Shown: one piece after another, positions 29,289 through 37,828 of the stretch | Position numbering within the stretch: position 1 is the first letter of the stretch | How the letters are laid out: each line of letters starts with the position of its first letter | NCBI RefSeq assembly: GCF_003795145.1 | Contig: NZ_CP027786.1 | Span: forward strand, 1,178,001-1,242,000 | DNA length: 64,000 bases | Source of the DNA: Tetragenococcus koreensis | Lineage (GTDB): Bacteria; Bacillota; Bacilli; Lactobacillales; Enterococcaceae | Direction of reading: 5' to 3' | Notes under the pieces: generated by a model | The model's input: only the letters and a program-made list of their open reading frames with translations | Database searches by the model: none | What the model was told of the DNA's origin: nothing | Position numbers and translations under genes: made by a program

Positions 29289-29459
29289 ATGAAATGGTAT
29301 CAAAGAAAAAGTTTTTATGTTCCCTTTTCAATCGTAATGGGAATTTTAGGTTTCGGTGCATAGTTTGCCAGTTTATTGGGGGGAAACGTTGACGAAGAAT
29401 TAAATAAAGATTATTTTACAACCAAAGATGAACCCTTGTTCAAGAAGAAGAAAAAGTAG
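29289..29459 (+). pseudogene. short membrane-protein remnant with an in-frame stop
   Basis: A good ribosome site (AAAGGAGGAATC) leads into MKWYQRKSFYVPFSIVMGIL, then TAG at 29361-29363, and the same frame resumes FASLLGGNVDEELNKDYFTT to a Lys-rich end at 29459. The N-terminus looks like a small exported or membrane protein. Family not recognised. About 230 non-coding bases follow before the next gene. Confidence 0.55.
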
Positions 29460-29689
29460 ACAATGTCGATATTTATATGTCCATTAAATAAGCTGTGAAA
29501 ACCACTGAAAACTCATGAGCGTAAAAATAGTATTAAAAAATGAATATCCTTCGTTTTCTCTCTCAAATTATCGATATAAATCTGTTATACTATAATAAAG
29601 ATTATGAAGTACATCACAAGATAAGCTTTGTTACTTCTTTGGTGTAAATAATGGTTCGAGAGAAATATATTTTACAAGGAGAGAGATAA

Positions 29690-30121
29690 ATGAAAATACA
29701 AGATATCATGAAAATATTAGAAAAAGATATGAAAGTCGCTGTCATTTCGACTGCCGATGAGAATAACCAACCTCACGCTCGTCATATTAATATCGGCGTA
29801 GCCAATGAAGATGGCGTCTTTTTCATGACCAGTCCCAAAACAAATTTTTACAAACAATTGCAAAGTAATCCTAAGATTGCTATTACCGGTTTTTTAGAAG
29901 AAGACTATTTAATTCAAGTCATACGAATTGAAGGGAAAGTTCGAAGATTAGGTAAAGATAAACTGCAAGAAGTGTTGGCAGATAATCCTTATATTGATCA
30001 AGTCTATCCTGATGAAGCGGATCGTCAAAGTGTGCAAGTTTTCCAACTCTATGAAGGAGAAGGCTTCTATCATAGTTTGACACAAGGGCATAAATACACA
30101 TTTGAAATTAAACAAAACTAA
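29690..30121 (+). CDS. pyridoxamine 5'-phosphate oxidase family protein (FMN-binding split barrel)
   Basis: A 143-residue single split-barrel domain: KVAVISTADENNQPHARHIN near the start, then DGVFFMTSPKTNFYKQLQSN and a C-terminal strand YEGEGFYHSLTQGHKYTFEI. Such proteins bind FMN, F420 or haem and reduce small molecules; the true reaction cannot be read. AGGAGAGAG precedes the ATG. Single gene with its own terminator. Confidence 0.88.
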   Translation: MKIQDIMKILEKDMKVAVISTADENNQPHARHINIGVANEDGVFFMTSPKTNFYKQLQSNPKIAITGFLEEDYLIQVIRIEGKVRRLGKDKLQEVLADNPYIDQVYPDEADRQSVQVFQLYEGEGFYHSLTQGHKYTFEIKQN

Positions 30122-30125
30122 TATA

Positions 30126-30168
30126 AAAGGCAATTCAACCCGGAATGAGAAGGTTGAGTTGCCTTTTT
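30126..30168 (+). terminator. terminator of the PPOX-family gene
   Basis: AAAGGCAATTCAACC (30126-30140) pairs with GGTTGAGTTGCCTTT (30152-30166, one G-T pair), followed by T-run. Confidence 0.88.
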
Positions 30169-30179
30169 ACATTCCTAAT

Positions 30180-30362
30180 TTACAAATACCTGACTTTTCC
30201 AATTTTTCGAATTAGAATTGCGATTGCTACTACTCCCGTTATGCATAAAACTACCGTACTAAAACTTCCCCAAAGGACAATTCCTACAGCTTCTACAGTA
30301 ATAATCCCCATGCTGCATATCGCTGTGATAAGTGTTGCTGCTCCTTGTTTTACGACGATCAT
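30180..30362 (-). CDS. small two-helix membrane protein of unknown function
   Basis: A 60-residue protein with two hydrophobic stretches (about 9-27 and 34-51) and a basic tail IRKIGKVRYL. GGAGG lies 7 nt before the ATG, and the gene begins 24 bp after the GNAT gene at 30387, so the two are probably one transcript. The ribosome site and operon position make it a likely real gene. Family not recognised. Confidence 0.65.
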   Translation of the reverse strand: MIVVKQGAATLITAICSMGIITVEAVGIVLWGSFSTVVLCITGVVAIAILIRKIGKVRYL

Positions 30363-30386
30363 TTCATTCCTCCAATCGCAATTTGC

Positions 30387-30935
30387 TTAAACAGCAGGTT
30401 CGTTTTCTCTATAATTATTATCATTATCTTCAAAAAAGTAGTCGGTAACTTTCTTATATTCCTTTACAGAAACATCAGCATTTTTTGAATGTAACATTTC
30501 ATATCTCACGCCGCCTTCTGTCATGATTTTTCCACTACCGACAAAACCGTTTCGCAAATAGAATCTCTTTCTACTTTTTCTTTGCTCATTATTTTCTGCG
30601 TCTTCACGTACTTCTTCCACTAACAAAATTATTTTATAATTTGCAAAATGCTTCCGAATCGTCTTCATAGCCTCTCTACCATAGCCCTTAGATTGAATCG
30701 TAGAATCAATAGCAAAATAAAAGATATACGCAAGGTTTTCGTACGTTGTATAATAAACAATGCCTACTAATTGCGATTCGGAAAAAATTCCTGAAAATTT
30801 CGCTTTACCTAATGCGATATTATTAATTAATATTTCAGCGGGTAGCTGTTCCTTTTGCGGGAAAGAGTTTAAATATATTCTTTTTGCATCCTTAAATGAG
30901 ATTGAATCACTATTGAGTTCTTGAATAGTTAACAT
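30387..30935 (-). CDS. GNAT family N-acetyltransferase
   Basis: A 182-residue acetyltransferase. The acetyl-CoA loop is SKGYGREAMKTI near residue 83, and FYLRNGFVGSGKIM near 130 is the usual beta-6/7 region. The tail after residue 145 is charged and extra. The start is taken at 30935 (MLTIQELNSDS), because GGAGG stands five bases upstream; seven residues of upstream frame overlap that site. Followed by a small membrane protein gene. Confidence 0.85.
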   Translation of the reverse strand: MLTIQELNSDSISFKDAKRIYLNSFPQKEQLPAEILINNIALGKAKFSGIFSESQLVGIVYYTTYENLAYIFYFAIDSTIQSKGYGREAMKTIRKHFANYKIILLVEEVREDAENNEQRKSRKRFYLRNGFVGSGKIMTEGGVRYEMLHSKNADVSVKEYKKVTDYFFEDNDNNYRENEPAV

Positions 30936-31126
30936 AATTGCCTCCATTACTTTCATTCATTATTCTTGAGTGACGTTATTTCTTGAAAATTTCTGTAATG
31001 CCACTATATTAAATCATAAAAAACTTCACATAGAAAAGTCAATCTCTTTGTTTTATTAATAATTAATTTTTTAAAGAGAGAAGTTATTTAACGTTTAGTC
31101 TTTTAATTATCACAAAAAAGCAGCCC

Positions 31127-31576
31127 TTAAGACTGTTTTATTAATTGTTTATTCATTAGTATATGTTCAATTGGAACATGCGCTTTGGTAAACTTTTCAC
31201 CTGAAGAACTATAACTCAATCTTCTATAGAATGGTTCTGCTGTTATTCTAGCCTCTAATACAATAGAATTTTTTCCAATCAATAAGGCATATTCCTCTAT
31301 AGCCTGCAATAATTTTGTCCCGATATGTTTGTTTTGGATAACTGTATCAACACACAGGTAATCTACTTTAAGAGTATCTATATTTTCTGTTTGGGTCACA
31401 ACTCCAACCCCTAATAATTGCTCATCATCAAAAGCACCAAGTAAATAAGTATCTTTTTCTTTATAAAGATCTTCATCGTAAATACTTAAGCCTAAAGGAA
31501 GTCGCATCACTTTATCTCGTAGGTCAAGTGTTTGTTGGTATTCTTGTGTACCATATTGTATTTCTTTAATTATCAA
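31127..31576 (-). CDS. GNAT family N-acetyltransferase (ElaA-like)
   Basis: A 149-residue acetyltransferase. It has LRDKVMRLPLGLSIYDEDLY near the start, as in ElaA-type proteins, the loop NKHIGTKLLQAIEEYA near residue 85, and EPFYRRLSYSSSGE near 120. The start is TTG at 31576 (MIIKEIQYG), with AGGAAGGG 7 nt upstream; nine residues of frame upstream are not supported by a ribosome site. Substrate unknown. Confidence 0.83.
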   Translation of the reverse strand: MIIKEIQYGTQEYQQTLDLRDKVMRLPLGLSIYDEDLYKEKDTYLLGAFDDEQLLGVGVVTQTENIDTLKVDYLCVDTVIQNKHIGTKLLQAIEEYALLIGKNSIVLEARITAEPFYRRLSYSSSGEKFTKAHVPIEHILMNKQLIKQS

Positions 31577-31732
31577 TTTTGATCCCTTCCTATTTTTATT
31601 CAAAGAACATTATAAGTCAGCTTAGAAAAGCAAGTCAAACTGTTCTTACTCACCAGGGCTTTGTTTGTAATTAACCATTGAAACTAATAAAATGGAAATA
31701 TAAGAAATAAACCCTAATATAATGGAGGTAAA

Positions 31733-32686
31733 ATGATGAATGACAAAACTGTAGTATTAAATGGCAGCGTGGTAAACTACGACGGCAACATCGACTATTC
31801 AAAAATTGCATCTGAAGTTGTCGTTTATGATGAAACACCCGAAGATAAAATCTTGGAACGTGTCGAAGGATTTAACATCGTCGTAACAAAAGAGATGCCC
31901 GTGTCTGGTGACATTATCCGAAAATTTCCCGATAGTGTAAAAATGATTTGTGAAGCTGGGACGGGATACAACAACATCGACATGGATGCTATTCATGAAA
32001 AAGGCATTGTTTTATGCAACATTCCAGCATACAGCACACAAAGAGTGGCCCAAACTGCGATTATGTTCATTTTAAATCTAGCAAGCTCTATGCAAAAACA
32101 AATTCGGATGCTAGCAGCTGGAAACCATGATAACTTCCAAAAACACTTAATGGTAGACCATGTGGAAGTAAACGATAAGACTTTAGGCGTGATTGGATAT
32201 GGTAATGTAGGTAAAGAAATTATCAAAATCGCTCAAGCAATTGGAATGAAAATTATAGTCTCTACTAGAACGCCACGAGACGATAAAAACGGCATTCATT
32301 TTACTACAAAAGAAGAAGTCTTTAAGCAAAGTGATTTTATTTCCCTTAACTGCCCTTTAAATGATTCAACCAAGCACACAGTTAATAAAGATACCTTAGC
32401 TATGATGAAGCCGACAGCTTATTTAATCAATACAGCACGTGGAGGTCTAGTTGATGAAAAAGCATTGATTGACGCCATCCAAAATAATGTCATCGCCGGT
32501 GCTGGTTTAGATGTGCAAGAAAAAGAACCTTTACCTGATGATAGCCCGCTATATGATATGGACGATGTTATTGTCACACCACACATGGGTTGGCGCGGTC
32601 TCGAAACTAGAAAACGTTTATTAACATTGATCCAAAACAATATCAGTGCTTTCGCTAAAGGAGAACCTATTAATCGAGTCGATTAA
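31733..32686 (+). CDS. D-isomer-specific 2-hydroxyacid dehydrogenase
   Basis: A 317-residue NAD(P)-dependent enzyme. The Rossmann loop is GVIGYGNVGKEI near residue 145. The catalytic Arg is in NTARGGLVDEKAL (near 227), Glu in DVQEKEPLP (near 256) and His in TPHMGWRG (near 282). Which hydroxyacid it uses (glycerate, glyoxylate or a branched keto acid) cannot be told. GGAGG precedes two consecutive ATG codons. Single gene with a strong terminator. Confidence 0.9.
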   Translation: MMNDKTVVLNGSVVNYDGNIDYSKIASEVVVYDETPEDKILERVEGFNIVVTKEMPVSGDIIRKFPDSVKMICEAGTGYNNIDMDAIHEKGIVLCNIPAYSTQRVAQTAIMFILNLASSMQKQIRMLAAGNHDNFQKHLMVDHVEVNDKTLGVIGYGNVGKEIIKIAQAIGMKIIVSTRTPRDDKNGIHFTTKEEVFKQSDFISLNCPLNDSTKHTVNKDTLAMMKPTAYLINTARGGLVDEKALIDAIQNNVIAGAGLDVQEKEPLPDDSPLYDMDDVIVTPHMGWRGLETRKRLLTLIQNNISAFAKGEPINRVD

Positions 32687-32733
32687 ATACCATGATAAGT
32701 TATTTGTCTGAAAATAATTTATAACACAAAAAC

Positions 32734-32785
32734 CTCTTGTTTTTGTAGCGTTTATTAATTCTACAAAAGCAAGAGGATTTTTTTG
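32734..32785 (+). terminator. terminator of the hydroxyacid dehydrogenase gene
   Basis: CCTCTTG...TTTTGTAG (32734-32749) pairs with CTACAAAAGCAAGAGG (32762-32777), followed by a run of seven T. Confidence 0.88.
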
Positions 32786-32852
32786 CTGTTTTATTTGCTC
32801 GTTTAAATGAATAGCAGAAAAACAATTTAGAATATTAATTTCCTAATTGGCA

Positions 32853-33059
32853 TCATCTGTGCCGTTTCTTTTCTTTTATCATTTTAATTTGATAACAAAT
32901 GGGCCGAAAATATAATAAAGCGATAGCGACAATCGTTACTAACATAAAAACAGTAAAGCTCAAATCTGAAAATACATACATTAAAATAAGTAAAAATGAT
33001 AGTAGACCTGACGCACCTGCATAAAGCCAGGCTTCTTTCTCCGACTTAAAATACTTCAT
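32853..33059 (-). CDS. small two-helix membrane protein of unknown function
   Basis: A 68-residue protein with two membrane helices (about 13-29 and 35-50) and a Lys/Arg-rich tail (KMIKEKKRHR) that should face the cytoplasm. GAGG lies about 13 nt before the ATG, rather far. Family not recognised. It is alone between two terminated units. Confidence 0.6.
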   Translation of the reverse strand: MKYFKSEKEAWLYAGASGLLSFLLILMYVFSDLSFTVFMLVTIVAIALLYFRPICYQIKMIKEKKRHR

Positions 33060-33253
33060 TCTGAAACACCTACCTCAACTTATACGGTCCACACTTTCAT
33101 CGTAACAAAAATTCAACTCACAGATAAGTGTCTTTTTTGATGAACACGACAAGTAAGTTTTGTATTTATAACTTAGTAGCGTCACTAAAATGGCACTAAA
33201 TGCATTACGGCAGGCAACAAGTAAACGAATGAAATAAAGGAAAACGAATTGAA

Positions 33254-33685
33254 CTAGTGCCCTTTTTTCTTCTCCATTTTTTTCTTTTGTTTCAATTCAT
33301 ATTTTTTCTTTTTTAATCGTTCCTTTTTTATCCTAGAACGTTTCTTTCTTGCTTTTTTCATTTGTTCTCTAGACTCAGTCATTGCTAATTGTGCTTTAGT
33401 TGATACTACTGACCTTCTTTTTTCTTTATTTATTTTCCGTTGCATTTTCTTAGGGTTTATTTTTTTATCTACTGCATCTGCTTTAATAGATACAGAATGA
33501 TTATTCAACTTTTCATCATTTCTAGTAATTAGCTTTTGCAGTTTAAAATAAATAAAATCCTCTACTTCTTTATCTTTTGGCTCTGGGCCAAAGACATACT
33601 TGCTAGCCCTATAATCACCTTGAATGCTTTCATATTCAACCAGTCCACACCAAAAACTACCATCAAAATAAATTGTTAATTTCAT
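33254..33685 (-). CDS. yjdF: YjdF family protein (DUF2992)
   Basis: A 143-residue protein: a folded N-terminal part (LTIYFDGSFWCGLVEYE, ASKYVFGPEPKDKEVEDFIY) and a very basic, Lys/Arg-rich tail of some 60 residues with coiled-coil character. This is the architecture of Bacillus YjdF, a protein of unknown function whose mRNA carries a riboswitch for aza-aromatic compounds. GGAGGGG precedes the ATG, at the end of such a leader. Confidence 0.88.
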   Translation of the reverse strand: MKLTIYFDGSFWCGLVEYESIQGDYRASKYVFGPEPKDKEVEDFIYFKLQKLITRNDEKLNNHSVSIKADAVDKKINPKKMQRKINKEKRRSVVSTKAQLAMTESREQMKKARKKRSRIKKERLKKKKYELKQKKKMEKKKGH

Positions 33686-33696
33686 AACAATCCCCT

Positions 33697-33795
33697 CCTC
33701 TTTTATACTAAAAGGAAATGGACAACCCGAGGGGGCAGGTTACTGACATAAAGTAATGCTTATGGACTACCAACCATAATGTGTTTTTATTCCTT
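33697..33795 (-). promoter_or_regulatory. probable yjdF riboswitch
   Basis: The 95 or so bases before yjdF are rich in short stems: CATAA/TTATG around 33744-33762, and AACCTGCCCCCTCGGGTT with its complement. The region ends in GAGGAGGGG, which is both ribosome site and a plausible switching strand. The yjdF RNA motif is known to precede this gene family and to bind aza-aromatics. I infer the class from gene and position; I did not align the consensus. Confidence 0.6.
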
Positions 33796-33812
33796 ATTTA
33801 TATAATAAAACA

Positions 33813-33995
33813 CTTATCCCCTTTTTCAAGTGGAATATCGTATTTTGTATTGAAGAGACTGACTCTATTTCAGGTATTTTTGGTAAGCAAATGCTAAATT
33901 TAAGTGGCAAACCATTAGTGAAAGAGCTAAAATTATTGTGGAAAGTAAAAAACGGTAAAAAGTATATCCAAAATAATATACCAACATTTAATTAG
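33813..33995 (+). pseudogene. unidentified reading-frame remnant
   Basis: A frame without start or ribosome site stays open for about 60 codons and ends VKNGKKYIQNNIPTFN at TAG 33993-33995, 11 bp before the response regulator. It contains GKQMLNLSGKPLVKELKLLW, which looks protein-like. I do not recognise it; it may be the tail of a deleted gene or chance. Confidence 0.3.
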
Positions 33996-34006
33996 GAGTT
34001 GATATA

Positions 34007-34678
34007 GTGAGGCAAGAAAAAATTTTAATTGTAGAAGATGATACGGAAATCAGCCGACTTTTACAAATGATTATTACTCGAATGAATTTACACGCTATCC
34101 CTGCTTATTCAGGTACAGAAGCTATGTTTCAATTAGAGAAACAAACATTTGATTTAATTTTGTTAGATTTGATGTTACCTGGACTAACTGGCGAAGAAGT
34201 ATTAAAAGAGATTCGTAAAAAAACCGATATTCCAGTGCTTGTTCTGTCAGCAAAAAATCAAATCGAAGATAAAGTGACATCATTGAAAATGGGAGCAGAT
34301 GATTACGTAACAAAACCTTTTAACCAAGAAGAAGTTGCAGCAAGAATCGAAGTTCAATTACGGAAAAAAACTGAAATAAAGACTACACAGCTAGAGTGGC
34401 GTGGGTTAACTTTAGACAAAATAGGATTAACAGCGTCATTGTTCAAACGAGAGTTATCGCTAACCAACGCTGAATTTGATATTTTGAGTTTGCTTATGCA
34501 GCATCCAGAACAAGCTTTTTCAAAAAGAAGAATTTACGAAGCTATTTGGAAAGGCACCTACATTGGTGATGACAACACCATTAGTGTGCATATTTCTAAC
34601 TTACGAAAAAAGTTTGCTAAAGTCACAAAGGACGAATATATAAAAACTGTTTGGGGCATTGGTTTTATGTTAATTTGA
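34007..34678 (+). CDS. OmpR-family response regulator
   Basis: A 223-residue regulator: receiver with VEDDTEI (Asp 12-13), phosphoacceptor Asp in [14 protein letters not shown] near residue 53, and Lys in YVTKPFNQEE near 101; winged helix from about 125, ending VHISNLRKKFAKV. The start is GTG at 34007 after AGGAG. Its kinase is the last gene of the same cluster (36438), with an ABC exporter between, so it probably controls that exporter. Confidence 0.93.
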   Translation: MRQEKILIVEDDTEISRLLQMIITRMNLHAIPAYSGTEAMFQLEKQTFDLILLDLMLPGLTGEEVLKEIRKKTDIPVLVLSAKNQIEDKVTSLKMGADDYVTKPFNQEEVAARIEVQLRKKTEIKTTQLEWRGLTLDKIGLTASLFKRELSLTNAEFDILSLLMQHPEQAFSKRRIYEAIWKGTYIGDDNTISVHISNLRKKFAKVTKDEYIKTVWGIGFMLI

Positions 34679-34704
34679 TATCTTTACGATTTCTTTATGT
34701 TTTG

Positions 34705-34720
34705 CTTAAAGTTTATTAAG
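34705..34720 (+). promoter_or_regulatory. inverted repeat upstream of the ABC genes
   Basis: CTTAA-N6-TTAAG, centred about 50 bp before the ABC ATPase ATG. It is a candidate binding site of the response regulator; only symmetry supports it. Confidence 0.3.
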
Positions 34721-34765
34721 TAGAAATCAGCTAGGCTAAATATATCAAAACAAAGGGAGCCTGAA

Positions 34766-35680
34766 ATGAAAACAATTATTCAAACAAATCAACTAACCAA
34801 ATCATTTCGTCACGAAACAGCCATACATCCACTTGATTTCACTTTACAACAAGGTGAGATTTGCGCATTGATTGGAAAAAACGGCGCAGGAAAATCGACT
34901 TTTTTCAAAATGCTGTCTGGACAAATTTTGCCAAGTTCTGGTGATATCGCACTGTTTGGTCAATCTGGGAAAGACTGTGGACTTTCACGAAAGCGAATAG
35001 GTTTTATCGTTGAAACACCTACGTTTTTTTCTGATTTCACAGCCAGACAAAATTTAGAATACTTCCGCATTCAACGGGGAATTGCTGAGAAAAAACAAAT
35101 CCAAAGGGTCTTAGAAATTGTCGGATTAGCACAAGAAAAAAAGAAAAAGTTCGAACAATATTCATTAGGTATGAAACAGCGTTTAGGGTTGGCACTTTGT
35201 TTATTAGGAAACCCAGATTGCTTAATCTTAGATGAACCAATTAATGGACTAGACGCAGAAGGAATTAAAGAAATTAGAGAGTTATTGTTCAGATTAAACC
35301 GAGAACAACAAATTACGATTCTAATATCGAGTCATATTTTATCAGAATTATCTTTACTAGCCACACGTTTTTTATTTATCAAGCAGGGAACGATCATCGA
35401 AGATATTAGCAGTGAAACGCTCCATGAAAAAAGCAAAAAGCAATTAAAAATCCATACAGCCAACCTTTCAAAAGCTGTACAAATATTGGAACGTACCTAC
35501 CCAGATATTGATTATAAAGTTCTACCAGATAATTACTTAGCTTTGCAAAATTATGTCGATAAAAGTCAAAAAATCAATCGTTTATTGGTTAAAAATGAGA
35601 TTTTAGTTGACGAATTTCGTGTTGAATCATTAGCGCTAGAAGATTATTTTTTGACCTTAGAGGAGGAAACAAACCAATGA
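34766..35680 (+). CDS. ABC exporter ATP-binding protein
   Basis: A 304-residue ATPase. Walker A GKNGAGKST near residue 37, signature YSLGMKQRLGLALCLLGNP near 131, Walker B CLILDEPINGLD near 152 and the H-loop SSHILSEL are intact. The C-terminal 70 residues follow the pattern of BcrA/NatA-like exporters acting on peptide antibiotics. It overlaps the permease gene by four bases. Substrate inferred: a membrane-active peptide or antibiotic. Confidence 0.93.
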   Translation: MKTIIQTNQLTKSFRHETAIHPLDFTLQQGEICALIGKNGAGKSTFFKMLSGQILPSSGDIALFGQSGKDCGLSRKRIGFIVETPTFFSDFTARQNLEYFRIQRGIAEKKQIQRVLEIVGLAQEKKKKFEQYSLGMKQRLGLALCLLGNPDCLILDEPINGLDAEGIKEIRELLFRLNREQQITILISSHILSELSLLATRFLFIKQGTIIEDISSETLHEKSKKQLKIHTANLSKAVQILERTYPDIDYKVLPDNYLALQNYVDKSQKINRLLVKNEILVDEFRVESLALEDYFLTLEEETNQ

Positions 35681-36426
35681 TTGCCTATCTGAAAAGTGAG
35701 AACTACCGTTTTCTAAGAAAAAGTAGTATATATACAATTAGTGGACTGTGTCTAATTCTAATAACTGCTGCAGCATTTGTCCTGAAATATTTCGATATGA
35801 CCGATAGTACTTTCCCATACGGAAATGCGCATTTTTTCTATTCGAATATTTTTGGTTTATCCAGTTTAATTTTATTTATTTCTGTATTAGTCAATTTAAT
35901 TTTAACAGGAAAAGATCGCTTGGTTTTAAAACAATCTATTGCATTTGGACTTTCTCGTCAAAAAGTATTTTGGGCAAAATTGTTTGTAACACTGAGCTAT
36001 TTTATTCTTTTATGCTTAGTTGGCATTGCATTGACCATCTTACTAGGCAGCTCGATATTTCCCTATGAATCTGGTGTATTAACTGCTTATTTTGCTGCTC
36101 TAATAAATATCGCTCCCATTATCCTAAGCGGCTTTATCCTAGCACATGTGTTAATGCTGACATACTCAAACGAAGTTATCGTATTTGGTATCTTATTACT
36201 TGTTTATAGTTTTCCAGAAAGCATTTTGCAAGGACTTAGTAATTATAGTGAGATCATCCGTGTATTCAGTAAATATGTCCCTAGTACACTATTAACAGAT
36301 AATTTGTATCGATTCATGGATTTACGTATAGAATTTGATTTTTCCGCATGGATCGTAGGTGGTATCATTAGTTCGATCTCGTTAATAATTGGCGTAATGA
36401 AGTTTAACAAAAAAAGTATTGATTAG
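35677..36426 (+). CDS. ABC-2-type permease
   Basis: A 249-residue membrane protein with six hydrophobic segments (about 15-35, 55-75, 100-120, 135-160, 165-185, 215-240), the usual build of the small permeases in BcrB/LanFEG-type exporters. It shares ATGA with the ATPase stop, which implies coupled translation, and lies 11 bp before the kinase. It lacks the large extracellular loop of the BceB type. Confidence 0.88.
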   Translation: MIAYLKSENYRFLRKSSIYTISGLCLILITAAAFVLKYFDMTDSTFPYGNAHFFYSNIFGLSSLILFISVLVNLILTGKDRLVLKQSIAFGLSRQKVFWAKLFVTLSYFILLCLVGIALTILLGSSIFPYESGVLTAYFAALINIAPIILSGFILAHVLMLTYSNEVIVFGILLLVYSFPESILQGLSNYSEIIRVFSKYVPSTLLTDNLYRFMDLRIEFDFSAWIVGGIISSISLIIGVMKFNKKSID

Positions 36427-36437
36427 GAGAAAAACAC

Positions 36438-37343
36438 GTGAATATCTGGGTCATTTTATTCGTGGTTGTTTTTGTTTTATTGATTATTAGCGAAATAAAT
36501 CGTTACTTACAAAAACAAACAGTACGTGCATTAACAAAACAAATTGAAAATATTCATACCAATTTTGGTACAAACGAATTACTAAAAACACAAGTTCAAT
36601 CCAAGAATCTGGTGGCTTTTGTTTCTGCAATGAATCGGTTATTACTACGCTATAAAAAAGAGCAACAACATTATGCAAAAAAAGAACAAGAACTTCGCAA
36701 AGAAATAACCAATATTTCTCACGATTTACGCACACCATTAACTTCTATCAAAGGTTTTACTGAATTGTTACAGTCGGAAAACTTTTCGTCGCATGAAGAA
36801 AAAGAGTACTTAGATATTATCTATAGAAAAGTAGTGTTATTAACGAAATTAACGGATTCATTCTATGTGATTTCTCAAGTAGAATCAAACGACTACCCGA
36901 TTCAAAAAGAGAAAATAGATTTAAACCAATTAGTGATTGAATTAATGATGAGCTTTTTTGAGGAATTTAACGAAGCATCGTTACAAGTCTCAGTGGATGA
37001 GGTAAACCTTTCGGAGATTACAGCCGATTTAAAAGCAACAACACGTATCCTTACAAACTTAATTCAAAACGCAATTCGTTATGCAAAAAGTTATTTTCGT
37101 ATTGCTTTTTCTGAAGATGATCAGTTTGTTATATTGACTTTCACTAACGACGTTCATGAATTTGATGAAACGCAATTAAACACTATTTTTAAACGCTCCT
37201 TTAGTATGGAGCCAAGCCGTTCTAAAGGTCAAACTGGATTAGGTTTATATATTGTAAAAAAGTTAGTTGAAAAACAGAATGGAAAAGTAAAAGCAGCAAT
37301 TAACAATAATGAATTTAAGCTATCACTTTATTTTCTAAAATGA
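36438..37343 (+). CDS. sensor histidine kinase with minimal sensor
   Basis: A 301-residue kinase with one N-terminal membrane helix (about 3-21) and practically no extracellular part. A linker, HisKA with ISHDLRTPLTSIKGF (His near 95) and HATPase with NLIQNAIRYA and GQTGLGLYIVKKL follow. Such kinases cannot sense ligands outside directly and usually rely on the neighbouring exporter. The start is GTG after AGGAG. It is the last gene of the RR-ATPase-permease-kinase cassette. Confidence 0.92.
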   Translation: MNIWVILFVVVFVLLIISEINRYLQKQTVRALTKQIENIHTNFGTNELLKTQVQSKNLVAFVSAMNRLLLRYKKEQQHYAKKEQELRKEITNISHDLRTPLTSIKGFTELLQSENFSSHEEKEYLDIIYRKVVLLTKLTDSFYVISQVESNDYPIQKEKIDLNQLVIELMMSFFEEFNEASLQVSVDEVNLSEITADLKATTRILTNLIQNAIRYAKSYFRIAFSEDDQFVILTFTNDVHEFDETQLNTIFKRSFSMEPSRSKGQTGLGLYIVKKLVEKQNGKVKAAINNNEFKLSLYFLK

Positions 37344-37352
37344 CTAAAAACA

Positions 37353-37559
37353 TCATACTGTCGAAAAAAAGTACTTCATCACAATGATGAAGTACTTTCT
37401 ACACTTTAAAAACTCTTTACCAAAAACTTCTTGGTGAGGCTGTTTAATACACATATCCAAAGCCTTGGCATCTTTTACGCTTATCGTTTCACTTGCTGCA
37501 AATTTCGAAATTACATAAGCATTAATGCGAATGATATTTCTTTCATCTAAATAAAGCAT
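37353..37559 (-). pseudogene. truncated Doc-type (Fic fold) toxin
   Basis: The first 50 residues (YLDERNIIRINAYVISKF, AKALDMCIKQPHQEVFGKEF) match the N-terminus of death-on-curing toxins. The remaining 18 residues are read from the neighbouring terminator, and the Fic core HxFxDGNKR, which carries the catalytic His, is missing. Family length is about 130. The ribosome site GGAG and 14-bp spacing from the antitoxin are intact, so a harmless peptide may still be made. Confidence 0.75.
37364..37399. terminator. bidirectional terminator at the kinase / Doc junction
   Basis: GTACTTCATC (37371-37380) pairs with GATGAAGTAC (37386-37395), with an A-run before and Ts after. On the minus strand it lies inside the last codons of the truncated Doc frame. 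Confidence 0.85.
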
Positions 37560-37573
37560 GACCTGTCTCCGAT

Positions 37574-37828
37574 CTAATGATCAACTAGCTTAGTCAACAG
37601 TTCACTATATTGTTCTATCGTTTCTGAAGTCGCATCTTCGGCATCAACTGTTGGAACATCCTTGATTATTTCCACCCGATTATCTTTTATGATATATCTA
37701 ACAGCATCGCCGGGTTCTATATTTAATGACTCCTGAACATTTAACGGAAGCGTTATAATATTGCTACTACCTGGTCTACGAACTTTATAAGACGCCTTAG
37801 TTGGCTTGCTATTATTAGTCATCGGCAT
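37574..37828 (-). CDS. AbrB/MazE-like antitoxin
   Basis: An 84-residue protein with a SpoVT-AbrB swapped-hairpin domain (YKVRRPGSSNIITLPLNVQE, then IEPGDAVRYIIKDNRVEII) and an acidic tail that would bind the toxin. AAGGAGG precedes the ATG at 37828. It pairs with the Doc-type toxin just downstream, now truncated, so this is an orphaned antitoxin that may still autoregulate. Confidence 0.82.
   Translation of the reverse strand: MPMTNNSKPTKASYKVRRPGSSNIITLPLNVQESLNIEPGDAVRYIIKDNRVEIIKDVPTVDAEDATSETIEQYSELLTKLVDH

Noticed and set aside
28974-29303. A 109-codon frame opposite the MFS gene end
   Set aside because: Antisense to a clear transporter gene; hydrophobic composition reflects the complement.
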